From contig CAYGUV010000002.1 in NCBI GenBank assembly GCA_964353185.1, positions 62,001-126,000 of the forward strand: DNA of 64,000 nt, given 5' to 3'. The DNA comes from GCA-2708415 sp964353185. GTDB taxonomy: Bacteria; Pseudomonadota; Alphaproteobacteria; Micavibrionales; Micavibrionaceae. The position numbers and the translations under genes were made by a program. Position 1 is the stretch's first letter. Each line of letters starts with the position of its first letter. Below the pieces are notes generated by a model. It did no database searches. It saw nothing but the letters and a program-made list of their open reading frames with translations, and was not told the origin of the DNA. Shown here piece after piece: positions 28,116 through 36,946 of this stretch.

Positions 28116-28751
28116 ATGCTTAATGTAATGATGCATAATTTATTAAAGATAAACTTAATTGTTTTATTCCTACTGGTTTTATTCGGATTTGCCGCAGTTG
28201 CCAGCGCGCAAACCGCTGCCGTTGATATTCAAAAAGCGGAAAATTACCTTAAAAACCTAAAAACAGTGAAAGCAGATTTTATTCAAACTGCGGATAACGG
28301 AACCCGCCTTAGTGGGACATTTTATCTAAACCGCCCAGGCAAATTGCGCTTTGAATATAATGAAATTAATGACTTTATTGTCGCCGATGGGACATTTATA
28401 TATTTTTATGATTCCGAATTGGGGGAGCAAACAAATGCCCCTATAGGCCAAACATTGGCAGATTTCCTTTTGCGTAAAGACTTAAAGCTATCTGGTAAAC
28501 TAAATGTTAAAAAGATTTCCAAAGAAAAAGACCTAAAGACTTTCATGCTCACCGAAACAGGAAATGAAGGTTCAGGATCAGTCAAATTATTCTTCACCGA
28601 AGAACCTTTCGCCCTAAAAAAATGGCAAGTAACTGATGCAGCAGGCCTTACGACCGAAGTCTTATTGCGCAATATGAAGCGTGATGTGGATTTACCCGCA
28701 AGTTTATTCGCATATTTTAAACCAAAACAAGACATCGAAGCATATAATTAG
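28116..28751 (+). CDS. lolA: Outer-membrane lipoprotein carrier protein LolA
   Basis: Periplasmic chaperone that carries lipoproteins from LolCDE to the outer membrane. 211 residues with a signal peptide (hydrophobic INLIVLFLLVLFGFAAVASA, cleavage near residue 31). The mature part matches LolA: YLKNLKTVKADFIQTADNG, LSGTFYLNRPGKLRFEY, an FIYFYDSELGE segment, and a C-terminal LPASLFAYFKPK. In-frame ATGs at 28116 and 28128 make the exact start uncertain. It follows ftsK, a linkage found in many alphaproteobacteria. Confidence 0.92.
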   Translation: MLNVMMHNLLKINLIVLFLLVLFGFAAVASAQTAAVDIQKAENYLKNLKTVKADFIQTADNGTRLSGTFYLNRPGKLRFEYNEINDFIVADGTFIYFYDSELGEQTNAPIGQTLADFLLRKDLKLSGKLNVKKISKEKDLKTFMLTETGNEGSGSVKLFFTEEPFALKKWQVTDAAGLTTEVLLRNMKRDVDLPASLFAYFKPKQDIEAYN

Positions 28752-28762
28752 TAAGTTAGGGG

Positions 28763-29359
28763 ATGATTGATGGCCCTCTAGATTTATTAATAAAACAGCT
28801 TTCCTCCCTGCCAGGATTAGGGCGTCAGTCTGCCAAACGCATTGCCTTACATCTTTTGACAAACAAAGATGATCTAATGCATCCCTTATCAAAAAACTTA
28901 GCGCGCGTTGCAGATGCCATTCAAACATGTGATTCATGTGGTAATTTGGACGAAGGGGATATATGCCAAATATGCCGTAATCCCGCGCGTGATCGCTCTA
29001 CTATATGTGTGGTTGCCGGCGTCGCTGATTTATGGGCTATTGAAAGAACACGTACCTATAAAGGCATTTATCATGTGTTAGGCGGTGTGCTTTCTGCCTT
29101 GGATGGGGTTAGTCCCAAAGATTTATCTATCGATTCTTTAATTGCCAATATTAACGAAAATGATATCACGGAAGTTATCCTAGCCCTTAGTGTGACAGTA
29201 GATGGACAGTCCACCGCCCATTACATTACAGATCTATTACAAGACAAAGATATCAAGATTACTAGATTGGCGCATGGTGTCCCCATGGGTGGGGAATTAA
29301 ATTATTTAGACGACGGCACAATTGCCAACGCCATAAAATCACGCGCCAACCTACGCTAA
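28763..29359 (+). CDS. recR: Recombination mediator RecR
   Basis: With RecO and RecF, RecR loads RecA onto gapped DNA. The 198-residue protein has the N-terminal helix-hairpin-helix (LSSLPGLGRQSAKRIALHLL), a four-cysteine zinc finger (Cys56, 59, 68, 71), a Toprim domain beginning ICVVAGVADLWAIERT, and a C-terminal Walker-B-like TRLAHGVPMGGELNYLDDGT. Toprim position 1 reads VAGVADLWAIE instead of the common VEEPADVLAIE, a modest variation. Starts 11 bases after lolA. Confidence 0.96.
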   Translation: MIDGPLDLLIKQLSSLPGLGRQSAKRIALHLLTNKDDLMHPLSKNLARVADAIQTCDSCGNLDEGDICQICRNPARDRSTICVVAGVADLWAIERTRTYKGIYHVLGGVLSALDGVSPKDLSIDSLIANINENDITEVILALSVTVDGQSTAHYITDLLQDKDIKITRLAHGVPMGGELNYLDDGTIANAIKSRANLR

Positions 29360-29391
29360 TAAAATTTAAGCAATATATGCTGTCCCTAAAT

Positions 29392-29733
29392 TTATTCCTT
29401 TTCTGAAATAAATACCGTTCCAGCATCAGAAACCTGAAGAACTGAAATATAGTTATGCTGTGCGCCTTTCATGGACCCACCACTAATGGCAATATCGTAA
29501 TATATACCAGCGGGGAAAAAATGATCCGATGATGTTGCTGTCACAGATGAATCACCAAATTTGATATAAACTGGTTCTGTCGCGTACACGCTAATAACTT
29601 TTGTTGTTTCGTCAAAAGCAACATTATTTATTTGCGGCGTACTGCTAGACAACAAAACATGTGCCCCGCCCTCTTTTAAACGCAATGCAGGAATAACATT
29701 ATTATCCGCATCTTTAGGTAGTAAAGTAGTCAT
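29392..29733 (-). CDS. Hypothetical beta-rich protein, 113 aa
   Basis: No signal peptide or membrane segment. The sequence alternates short strands (VISVYATEPVYIKFGDSS, SDHFFPAGIYYDIAISGG) and looks like a small beta-sandwich. It resembles the many short Gly/Ser/Thr-rich proteins found beside phage tail genes, but no phage gene is nearby, so that is only an impression. AAAGGAGAAG lies close before the ATG. Convergent with recR, 32 bases between stops. Function unknown. Confidence 0.6.
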   Translation of the reverse strand: MTTLLPKDADNNVIPALRLKEGGAHVLLSSSTPQINNVAFDETTKVISVYATEPVYIKFGDSSVTATSSDHFFPAGIYYDIAISGGSMKGAQHNYISVLQVSDAGTVFISEKE

Positions 29734-29793
29734 ATGAACTTCTCCTTTTCTTAATAAAAAAACGCGACTTTGAGTTTCCCCATAAGACGCGCA

Positions 29794-29827
29794 TAAAAAA
29801 AGCCCTAAAATCGCAAAGATTTAGGGC
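29794..29827 (-). terminator. Intrinsic terminator of the 30706-29873 response regulator
   Basis: GCCCTAAA (29802-29809) pairs with TTTAGGGC (29820-29827) around a ten-base loop. On the minus strand the stem is followed by eight T residues (29801-29794). It sits 45 bases after the stop codon of the response-regulator gene. Confidence 0.85.
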
Positions 29828-29872
29828 GTCAACAAAGACAATATGGCTTAATTCCTATTTTTTGTCAAGAAT

Positions 29873-30706
29873 CTATATCTTGGACTTCTTCTCAATCGAA
29901 TACTTAAAACTTTCCCGGCCGCTCGGTAAATGCAAAAGACGTACGGAAAATACAACCTTATTGCCAGCCTCAGGCAATAAATCATTTGCATTATCTATAA
30001 CCGTTGCAAAACGTTTTGCCGCATCAATGGCTTCGCTTTCTTCTTGTGTACGTTGAATAAGCAGGGCATATTTATTAATGCCAATTTGACCAATAATATC
30101 GCTCAAACGGCGTACTTTTGTAAGTAATTGCGCCATCTTTGATGCCGTATATTCTGCATTATAGCTGCCGTCTAAATCCACGATTTCTTCGTAATTATCA
30201 ATAGAGATAGTAAGGATGTACGTACGCTCATTATAACGGCCACCACGATCAAGCGCCGTTAGAAAAAGTTGATTAAACGCAGATTTTGCAATAACACCGC
30301 CCGCACTAGGGAAATCTTCACGGATATCGGCTAATTTCTTCGAATAATCACGCATACGGATGACATTGGCAATTTTTCGTTCAAAATTCGCGGCATCCAT
30401 TGGCTTTAGAACATAATCATTACAGCCGGCCGCCATCACATCTTTATATTCTATTTTTCTATCATCTTTGGATAACAACATAATATATAACGGTGTTAAA
30501 CTAGCACGTTTAATATTCAAAACCATAGCAGACGCATCATTCATAGGGGATGGATCAAGCAACACAAGATCATAGTTTTCTTTAAAAACGCGCTCTACAC
30601 CTTCATCTTTGATGGGTTCAAAAACAGAGGAATGCCCCATTTCCTTTAATTTAGCCATCATCATTTGTGCAGAGGCCTCATCACGATCAATTATTAGAAT
30701 TTTCAT
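29873..30706 (-). CDS. Response regulator with receiver domain and degenerate GGDEF domain
   Basis: 277 residues. The receiver domain looks functional: acidic IDRDE at residues 6-10, phosphoacceptor Asp51 (LVLLDPSP), and conserved Lys101 (NDYVLKPMD). The C-terminal part (about 150-265) has the layout of a GGDEF domain (ILTISIDNYEEIVDLDGS, then RRLSDIIGQIGINKYALLIQ), but the active-site loop reads GINKY at 209-213 in place of GGDEF. It should therefore not make c-di-GMP. It may bind nucleotide or act through protein contacts. Monocistronic with its own terminator; no sensor kinase is adjacent. Confidence 0.88.
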   Translation of the reverse strand: MKILIIDRDEASAQMMMAKLKEMGHSSVFEPIKDEGVERVFKENYDLVLLDPSPMNDASAMVLNIKRASLTPLYIMLLSKDDRKIEYKDVMAAGCNDYVLKPMDAANFERKIANVIRMRDYSKKLADIREDFPSAGGVIAKSAFNQLFLTALDRGGRYNERTYILTISIDNYEEIVDLDGSYNAEYTASKMAQLLTKVRRLSDIIGQIGINKYALLIQRTQEESEAIDAAKRFATVIDNANDLLPEAGNKVVFSVRLLHLPSGRESFKYSIEKKSKI

Positions 30707-30797
30707 AGGAATTTTGATTGTTGTTAATTTATCCTATTGTGCCCTTAAAACATTAAAAAATAAATAAAAAAACCAAAAGAGATAACATACGAATTCT

Positions 30798-30826
30798 TTG
30801 ACTTTTAAACGTTCTTTGGTTATCAC
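30798..30826 (+). promoter_or_regulatory. Candidate sigma-70-type promoter for rnd
   Basis: TTGACT (30798-30803), a 17-base spacer and TATCAC (30821-30826) lie in the gap divergent from the response regulator. The -35 box matches five of six and the -10 box four of six consensus positions. The leader would be about 38 bases. Confidence 0.5.
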
Positions 30827-30870
30827 AAATAAAGAAAATAATTAGCTTCAACAAACCTAAGAGAATAAAT

Positions 30871-31482
30871 ATGAGCATTACAGTCCATCACGGTGATTTA
30901 CCCGATAATTTCACCGTCGGAGAGAGCGTCGCCATAGATACCGAAACTTTGGGCTTAAACCCAAAACGCGATCGGCTATGCCTTGTTCAATTATCAACGG
31001 GTGATGGTACTGCGCACATCGTCCAATTTAAACGTGACGGGTATAACGCGCCTAACCTTACAAAAATTTTAACGGATGAAAAAATTACCAAAATATTTCA
31101 TTTCGCACGTTTTGATGTAGCGGTTATGAAAGAATATTTAAATATTGATTGCTCACCCGTTTATTGCACAAAAATTGCTTCGCGTCTTTGCCGTACGTAC
31201 ACAGACCGTCACGGCCTAAAAGATCTTTGTCGCGAACTACTAAATGTTAATTTAGATAAGCAACAGCAATCATCTAATTGGGGCGCATCAGACTTATCAC
31301 AAGATCAAAAATTATATGCGGCGAATGATGTATTATACCTTCATAAATTGAAAGAAAAATTAGATGACATGCTTGCCGAAAATGGTAGATCAAATTTAGC
31401 TAAAGAATGCTTTGACTTCCTTCAAACGCGCGGCACATTAGATTTAAATGGCTGGGCTGACTTTGATATTTTTGCACACTAA
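30871..31482 (+). CDS. rnd: Ribonuclease D-type 3'-5' exonuclease (short form)
   Basis: 203 residues consisting of only the DEDDy exonuclease domain. Motif I is AIDTETLGLNPKRDRLCLVQ near residues 22-41, motif II FHFARFDVAVM near 76-86, and motif III YAANDVLYLHKL near 149-160, with the catalytic Tyr. It lacks the HRDC domains of E. coli RNase D, as usual for alphaproteobacterial short forms. Presumed role is trimming of tRNA or other small RNA 3' ends. Just upstream of kdsD, six bases apart, likely the first gene of the LPS-export operon. Confidence 0.93.
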   Translation: MSITVHHGDLPDNFTVGESVAIDTETLGLNPKRDRLCLVQLSTGDGTAHIVQFKRDGYNAPNLTKILTDEKITKIFHFARFDVAVMKEYLNIDCSPVYCTKIASRLCRTYTDRHGLKDLCRELLNVNLDKQQQSSNWGASDLSQDQKLYAANDVLYLHKLKEKLDDMLAENGRSNLAKECFDFLQTRGTLDLNGWADFDIFAH

Positions 31483-31488
31483 TAAATT

Positions 31489-32508
31489 ATGATAATGCCT
31501 TCAACTGCGAAAGAACAAATGACTGATACACAACATAATGACCTTCAAATAGGCGTACAAACCATCCAAATGGAAATTGATGGTTTAAATGAATTAAAAA
31601 ATAGTTTGGATGATAACTTTGTCGCGGCCATTGATGCTATTCACGCTATGAAGCAAGATCACAAAGGACGCTTAATCATTGCAGGCATAGGCAAAAGTGG
31701 GCATATCGCTAAAAAAATTGTCGCTACATTGGCCTCTACTGGAACACCATCTCATTTTGTACACGCTAATGAAGCAAGCCACGGTGATTTAGGCATGATT
31801 ACAAAAGATGACGTTGTTTTGATGATTTCCAATTCAGGGGAAAATCCAGAATTATCAGACCTCATACGCTATACACGTCGCTTCAGCATCACAATGATCG
31901 CTATGACTAGCCGTCAAGATAGCGCGCTTGCGAAGCATTGTGATATTTTATTATTATTGCCTCAGATGAAAGAAGCATGCCCGAATAATCAGGCACCAAC
32001 AACATCAACAACCATGACACTGGCATATGGTGATGCGATAGCAATGGCTCTGTTAGATCGTATGCATTTAACGGCAGAGCAATTTGGCGTATTCCACCCA
32101 GGTGGAAAATTAGGTAAACAGCTTTTAACAGTTGATGAAGTTATGAAGCGTCTGCAAGATGTTCCAATCATGAATTCAGACGGTACAATGGATCAAGCAA
32201 TCTTATTGCTTACATCTCATAATATGGGCTGCGTTATCATTTCAGATAACGGCAAAAGCTTGGATGGTGTCATTACGGATGGTGACTTAAAACGCCACAT
32301 GAGCGCTGATTTATTAGAAAAATCTGTAAAAGAAATTATGACCCCCACACCAAAAACAATTCGCGCAGATGAATTGGCCGTCAGTGCCGTTAACATTATG
32401 AGTAAGACACCAGGTCAATATCTAACCAACTTAATTGTTCTTAATGAAAATAACGAATTGGCGGGCTTAATCCGCTTACAAGACTGCTTGCAAATAGGTA
32501 TTGCCTAA
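31489..32508 (+). CDS. kdsD: Arabinose-5-phosphate isomerase KdsD/KpsF
   Basis: Interconverts ribulose-5-phosphate and arabinose-5-phosphate, the first committed step to KDO of LPS. 339 residues: a SIS sugar-isomerase domain (GRLIIAGIGKSGHIAKKIVA near 63-82; FVHANEASHGDLGMI; ISNSGENPELSDLI) followed by two CBS domains (about 215-335). Three in-frame ATGs lie in the first 33 bases (31489, 31495, 31519), so the true start may be up to ten residues later. Its place before lptC-lptA-lptB agrees with a KDO/LPS role. Confidence 0.94.
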   Translation: MIMPSTAKEQMTDTQHNDLQIGVQTIQMEIDGLNELKNSLDDNFVAAIDAIHAMKQDHKGRLIIAGIGKSGHIAKKIVATLASTGTPSHFVHANEASHGDLGMITKDDVVLMISNSGENPELSDLIRYTRRFSITMIAMTSRQDSALAKHCDILLLLPQMKEACPNNQAPTTSTTMTLAYGDAIAMALLDRMHLTAEQFGVFHPGGKLGKQLLTVDEVMKRLQDVPIMNSDGTMDQAILLLTSHNMGCVIISDNGKSLDGVITDGDLKRHMSADLLEKSVKEIMTPTPKTIRADELAVSAVNIMSKTPGQYLTNLIVLNENNELAGLIRLQDCLQIGIA

Positions 32509-32528
32509 AATGATATATGGTACGTTAA

Positions 32529-33230
32529 ATGGATAATAACAACGACCAACGCTTAAGCGATTTAAATAACGCCAAAGAACCAACTTACATTAATCAAGGC
32601 TATAGTAAATTTGTAAAAGTAATGCGCTGGGGCTTGCCTATATTTGCCCTCATAATGATGGTAGTCGTTATTGCTTGGCCTGAGTTGGATGAACAAATTG
32701 AAGCTATCCCTAAAGAAGATATTTTAGACACACAAGAAATTGCTACAGGAGGGAACGAGCTTTTAAATCCACGTTATGAAACGACAGATTCGCAAAATAA
32801 TCCCGTTAATTTGCGCGCACGAAAGGCAATACAAAGCCAAAATAATAAAGATGTCGTTCGCTTAGAAACACCTGAGGCTGACTTTAAGACCAAACAAGGA
32901 GATGCTATCAATGTAAAGGCACTCCAAGGCACTTATGATCAGGCTGGTGAAAAATTATTTTTACAAGATAATGTAAAAATAACACATGAAAAAAATTACG
33001 TTCTAGACGCTCAAGAATTACGTATCAACATTAAAACACAAGAAGCTTTTTCTGGCCAAGACGTCACAATCATCAGCGATGATGCACAACTAAATGCTAT
33101 GGGCCTCAAAGGTAATATGGAGGCAGGAACTTTATTTTTTAATGGTCCTGCAAAATTAACATTTAACCCGAAAAAAAATCAGGCAACATCAACACAAAAC
33201 ACTGAAAAAATAAAAAAGGATAACGAATAA
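32529..33230 (+). CDS. lptC: LPS export system protein LptC
   Basis: Bitopic inner-membrane protein that hands LPS from LptBFG to the LptA bridge. 233 residues with a single N-terminal TM (MRWGLPIFALIMMVVVIAWP, about 33-52) and a periplasmic LptC/OstA-like beta domain. In the latter, LNPRYETTDSQNNPVNLRA, QGTYDQAGEKLFLQDNVKIT and AFSGQDVTIISDDAQLNAMG are typical. Longer than E. coli LptC, as usual in alphaproteobacteria. One base separates its stop from the lptA start. Confidence 0.9.
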   Translation: MDNNNDQRLSDLNNAKEPTYINQGYSKFVKVMRWGLPIFALIMMVVVIAWPELDEQIEAIPKEDILDTQEIATGGNELLNPRYETTDSQNNPVNLRARKAIQSQNNKDVVRLETPEADFKTKQGDAINVKALQGTYDQAGEKLFLQDNVKITHEKNYVLDAQELRINIKTQEAFSGQDVTIISDDAQLNAMGLKGNMEAGTLFFNGPAKLTFNPKKNQATSTQNTEKIKKDNE

Positions 33231-33231
33231 A

Positions 33232-34044
33232 ATGAAAAAATATTTTTTATTATGGGCCAGCGTTCTTTTATTTTCGGCACCTTTACAAGCACAACAATCT
33301 CCACTTTCTAACAACGCCGATGAACCAATTGAAATTTCGGCTCAAGAATCATTAGAGTGGCTGCAAAATCTAAGACAATATAAAGCCAATGGTTCTGTTA
33401 TTGTTACACAAGGAAATCTATCTTTAAATGCTGACTCTCTTATTGCTGATTATGATGACACATCAGGCGATGCCCTAAGTATTACTCTTATCACCGCTAC
33501 AGGGAATATCATCCTTAAAGATTTAGAAAATACCGCCTACGGTGATAAGATTACGTATAACTTGAGAACTAATGACATGGTTTTAACAGGATCAAATATC
33601 AAACTCACTACGTCAGAACAGACTATTACTGCACAGGATGAGCTAACCTATAATACTGAAAAAGGGTCTGCCAAGGCTGTTGGTAATGCTATGATTAAAA
33701 CAACAAAAGAAACATTAAAAGCAGACGTAATTACAGCAAACTTTGCAAAAAATTCTCAAACAAATAAACAAGAATTAACAACTGCTATTGCCACTGGCGC
33801 TGTAACTATTTCAACAAAAGACGAAGTGATAACGGGCAATAAAGGGACATATAATGCCCAAAATAATACTGCTGAAATAAATGGCAATGTCAAAATCACT
33901 CGCGGTAAAAATACATTACAAGGCAATCGTGCCACTGTTAATTTAACAACCAATGTCAGCCAAATGTTTGGCGACAAAAATTCTGGGGAACGCGTAAAAG
34001 GCGTGTTTTTCCCCAATTCAAAAAACACAACAATCACTCAATAA
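33232..34044 (+). CDS. lptA: LPS transport periplasmic protein LptA (double-length)
   Basis: Periplasmic beta-jellyroll bridge protein for LPS. 270 residues with a signal peptide (KKYFLLWASVLLFSAPLQAQ). The mature part contains two OstA-like stretches, one at about 30-125 (QYKANGSVIVTQGNLSLNAD, then ATGNIILKD) and one at about 180-265 (ATGAVTISTKDEVITGNKGT, then AEINGNVKITRGKNTLQGNR). Typical LptA is about 180-200 residues, so this looks like an internal extension or duplication of jellyroll turns. Position between lptC and lptB supports the assignment. Confidence 0.88.
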   Translation: MKKYFLLWASVLLFSAPLQAQQSPLSNNADEPIEISAQESLEWLQNLRQYKANGSVIVTQGNLSLNADSLIADYDDTSGDALSITLITATGNIILKDLENTAYGDKITYNLRTNDMVLTGSNIKLTTSEQTITAQDELTYNTEKGSAKAVGNAMIKTTKETLKADVITANFAKNSQTNKQELTTAIATGAVTISTKDEVITGNKGTYNAQNNTAEINGNVKITRGKNTLQGNRATVNLTTNVSQMFGDKNSGERVKGVFFPNSKNTTITQ

Positions 34045-34053
34045 GGGATAAAT

Positions 34054-34701
34054 ATGGATAGCATACTCATAAATTGGTTTCTTTTAGTAGGGATCTTCGG
34101 CGTTGCACTGGCGTCACCTGGACCTGATTTTGTGATCGCCGCGCGTTACGCGCTTATCCATTCTCGCAAAGTTGGCGTTATGACCGCCTTAGGTTTTGCT
34201 GTTGGTGTTATTTTCCACGTGACTTATGTTCTTTTGGGTTTGGCTACTCTTATCGCACAATCTGTTATCCTATTTAATATTATAAAATATATTGGTGCGG
34301 CTTATTTATTTTACATAGGCGTGCAAGCCCTTTTGTCCAAGGGCACAGATCCTCAAAAAGCGAAACAATCTGCCCCAGATATGGATAAAACCAAAACGAT
34401 TACCTATAAAAAAGCATTTATGACTGGATTTTTAACTAATTTGTTAAATCCGAAGGCAACGATGTTTTTCTTGGCTATTTTCTCACAATTTATTTCGGTC
34501 GAAACAACCGCGCTCGTTCAAACGCTATATGCTGGAACGTGCGTAGCAATGACTTTTTTATGGTTTAGCTTTGTGGCAGTTGTTTTATCATCTCCAAAAA
34601 TCAAAGAATCATTCTTTAAATTTTCAAAATGGATTGATAAAGTTTGTGGCATCTTATTAATTGGTTTAAGTATAAAGCTAGTCTTAACAACCAACCCATA
34701 A
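34054..34701 (+). CDS. LysE/RhtB-family amino-acid exporter
   Basis: 215-residue inner-membrane protein with about six TMs and the LysE family start: VGIFGVALASPGPDFVIAAR (about residues 11-30), followed by KVGVMTALGFAVGVIFHVTY. TGFLTNLLNPKATMFFLAIF near 126-145 is the second conserved block. Members export amino acids such as homoserine, threonine or leucine; substrate cannot be told. It is inserted between lptA and lptB (9 and 6 bases from them), which is not the usual make-up of this LPS operon. Confidence 0.93.
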   Translation: MDSILINWFLLVGIFGVALASPGPDFVIAARYALIHSRKVGVMTALGFAVGVIFHVTYVLLGLATLIAQSVILFNIIKYIGAAYLFYIGVQALLSKGTDPQKAKQSAPDMDKTKTITYKKAFMTGFLTNLLNPKATMFFLAIFSQFISVETTALVQTLYAGTCVAMTFLWFSFVAVVLSSPKIKESFFKFSKWIDKVCGILLIGLSIKLVLTTNP

Positions 34702-34707
34702 CGAAAT

Positions 34708-35460
34708 ATGTCAAAAAACGCACAAAAGATCGAAAATGATAACGAAGGACTTGTCGCCAAACACCTTTCTAAAAGTTATAAAAAACGCCCTGTTCTAAAA
34801 GATATAAACTTAAACGTACAGCGCGGTGAAGCGGTTGCCTTACTTGGCCCCAATGGCGCAGGTAAAACAACATCATTTTACATCATGACAGGACTTATCG
34901 CCCCCAACAGCGGCAGCGTAACTCTAGACGGGCATGATATAACGCGATTACCTATGTACAGACGGGCGCGATTAGGTATTGGCTACCTCCCCCAAGAATC
35001 GTCGATTTTTCGTGGGCTAAATGTTGAGCAGAACATTCGCGTTATTTTAGAATCTCAACCTATCAGTGCGGGGAAACAAGTTAAACTCCTTGAAGAGCTT
35101 TTGGCTGAATTTTCTATTTCTCATCTAAGGCATACACCCTCAACCGCCTTATCAGGTGGTGAGCGCAGAAGATTAGAAATTGCCCGTGCTTTGGCAAGCC
35201 GCCCTAAATTTATGCTTCTTGATGAACCTTTAGCCGGAATTGACCCTATTGCTGTTGGCGATATACGTACGCTTATAAAATATCTTAAAACCAAGGGGAT
35301 TGGTGTTTTAATTACTGATCATAACGTACGTGATTGTCTAGATATTGTTGATCGTGCGTACATTTTACATGATGGTAACGTTCTCATGGAAGGCTCCCCT
35401 GATGAAATTATTGCAAATGATGACGTGCGGCGCGTTTATTTGGGTGAAAATTTTATCTAA
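34708..35460 (+). CDS. lptB: LPS export ABC transporter ATPase LptB
   Basis: Cytosolic ATPase that powers LPS extraction with LptF and LptG. 250 residues: GPNGAGKTTSFYIMTGLIAP (Walker A near 47-54), IGYLPQESSIFRGLNVEQNI (Q-loop, LptB signature), LSGGERRRLEIARALASRPK, LLDEPLAGIDPIAVGDI, and TDHNVRDCLDIVDRAYILHD (H-loop). The YLPQExSIFRxLxVExNI pattern separates LptB from LivF/LivG relatives. Upstream of rpoN, the conserved alphaproteobacterial and gammaproteobacterial order. Confidence 0.97.
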   Translation: MSKNAQKIENDNEGLVAKHLSKSYKKRPVLKDINLNVQRGEAVALLGPNGAGKTTSFYIMTGLIAPNSGSVTLDGHDITRLPMYRRARLGIGYLPQESSIFRGLNVEQNIRVILESQPISAGKQVKLLEELLAEFSISHLRHTPSTALSGGERRRLEIARALASRPKFMLLDEPLAGIDPIAVGDIRTLIKYLKTKGIGVLITDHNVRDCLDIVDRAYILHDGNVLMEGSPDEIIANDDVRRVYLGENFI

Positions 35461-35512
35461 TTATTTGTTATATCTATCTTCTTTTTCACACCACTCATGA
35501 TAGAATAAATTT

Positions 35513-36943
35513 ATGAGTGAAATTTCACAGCGCCTCGATTTAAAACAATCTCAAAACCTTGTTATGACGCCGCAATTACAGCAGGCGATTAAATTATTAC
35601 AGCTTAATAATTTAGAAATATCTGATTTAGTGGAAGAAGAAATTGAAAAGAACCCTCTTCTAGAAAAGTTAGAAAAAACATCCAATAATGATTCAGAAGA
35701 ATCAATTGATAATCGCAATGAAAAGACCCCTAAACAAGAAGAAGATTTTGATGCTGGCTCCGCAATGGCGGATATGGGGTCTGGCGGCTCCACAAATTTT
35801 AACAGCCTTGATAATGCGTTTGAAAATTCCATCTCCAAAGAAAATACTTTACGCGAACATTTAGTAGAACAGCTGCTAGTTAAATTTAACGATCCGCGTG
35901 ATCAGATGATTGCCTTTCTATTAATCGATCAACTAGATGAAGCTGGTTACTTGCGGACAAGTGTAGCCGATCTTGCAGAAAAACTAGGCTGCTCCGTTGA
36001 ACGTATTGGCAGACTTTTGGACGATATGAAACAATTTGATCCAACAGGAATATTCGCGCGTGATTTAGAAGAATGTCTAAGATTACAATTAGAAGAACAA
36101 AATAAATTAGATGAGCCTACAAAATTACTGCTCGAAAATTTAAAATTACTTGCTGATCATGATCATGAAAAACTAGCGGAAATTTGCGGCGTCAATACAA
36201 CATACTTAAAAGATATGATTGACGATATAAAAAGCTTAAATCCTAAGCCTGCAGGGAGCTTTGACCATGTTGTCGTACAAACGGCAATCCCTGATGTCAT
36301 CATGAAACGTTTACCCAAAAATGTTGGCGGCGGATGGCGTGTTGAATTAAATAACGACACGCTGCCCAAGGTTTTAGTAAACCAAGAATATTATAAAGAG
36401 GTTTCTAAATCTGCCACTCAAAAAAAAGATAAGGAATATTTATCAACGCAACTTTCTTCTGCAAATTGGCTTATCCGATCGCTCGATCAACGCGCGCAAA
36501 CCATTTTAAAAGTCGCTAGTGAAATTGTTGAACAGCAAGATGCTTTTTTTAATTTTGGTATCGAATTTTTAAAACCACTTACTCTAAAAGATATAGCAGA
36601 AGAAATTGAGATGCATGAAAGCACCGTAAGCCGTGTAACCAATAACAAATATATTGGCACGCCACGCGGTTTATTCGAACTTAAATATTTCTTTTCGACG
36701 GCTCTTGTAAATGATGATGGCGTCTCACATTCAGCGCAAAGTATTAAAGCCCGTATTCAAAATTTAACTGATGAAGAGCTACCAGAAAAAATTCTTTCTG
36801 ATGACAAAATTGTTGATATTTTAAAATCTGAAGGTATTGATATTGCCCGCCGTACTGTCGCAAAATACCGTGAGGCATTGCATATTCCATCATCGGTACA
36901 AAGACGGAAGCAAAAGAAAAATCTTATCAAAAATAATTCTTAA
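35513..36943 (+). CDS. rpoN: RNA polymerase sigma-54 factor
   Basis: Alternative sigma factor that needs AAA+ activators and reads -24/-12 promoters. 476 residues. The glutamine-rich activator-interacting region is at the N terminus (SQNLVMTPQLQQAIKLLQLN). An acidic spacer (about 55-95) follows, then the core-binding domain (FDPTGIFARDLEECLRLQLE) and the DNA-binding domain with HESTVSRVTNNKYIGTPRG. The RpoN box ARRTVAKYREALHIPSSVQR is near the C terminus. Convergent with murI (three bases between stops), which separates it from its usual partners hpf and ptsN. Confidence 0.97.
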   Translation: MSEISQRLDLKQSQNLVMTPQLQQAIKLLQLNNLEISDLVEEEIEKNPLLEKLEKTSNNDSEESIDNRNEKTPKQEEDFDAGSAMADMGSGGSTNFNSLDNAFENSISKENTLREHLVEQLLVKFNDPRDQMIAFLLIDQLDEAGYLRTSVADLAEKLGCSVERIGRLLDDMKQFDPTGIFARDLEECLRLQLEEQNKLDEPTKLLLENLKLLADHDHEKLAEICGVNTTYLKDMIDDIKSLNPKPAGSFDHVVVQTAIPDVIMKRLPKNVGGGWRVELNNDTLPKVLVNQEYYKEVSKSATQKKDKEYLSTQLSSANWLIRSLDQRAQTILKVASEIVEQQDAFFNFGIEFLKPLTLKDIAEEIEMHESTVSRVTNNKYIGTPRGLFELKYFFSTALVNDDGVSHSAQSIKARIQNLTDEELPEKILSDDKIVDILKSEGIDIARRTVAKYREALHIPSSVQRRKQKKNLIKNNS

Positions 36944-36946
36944 AAA

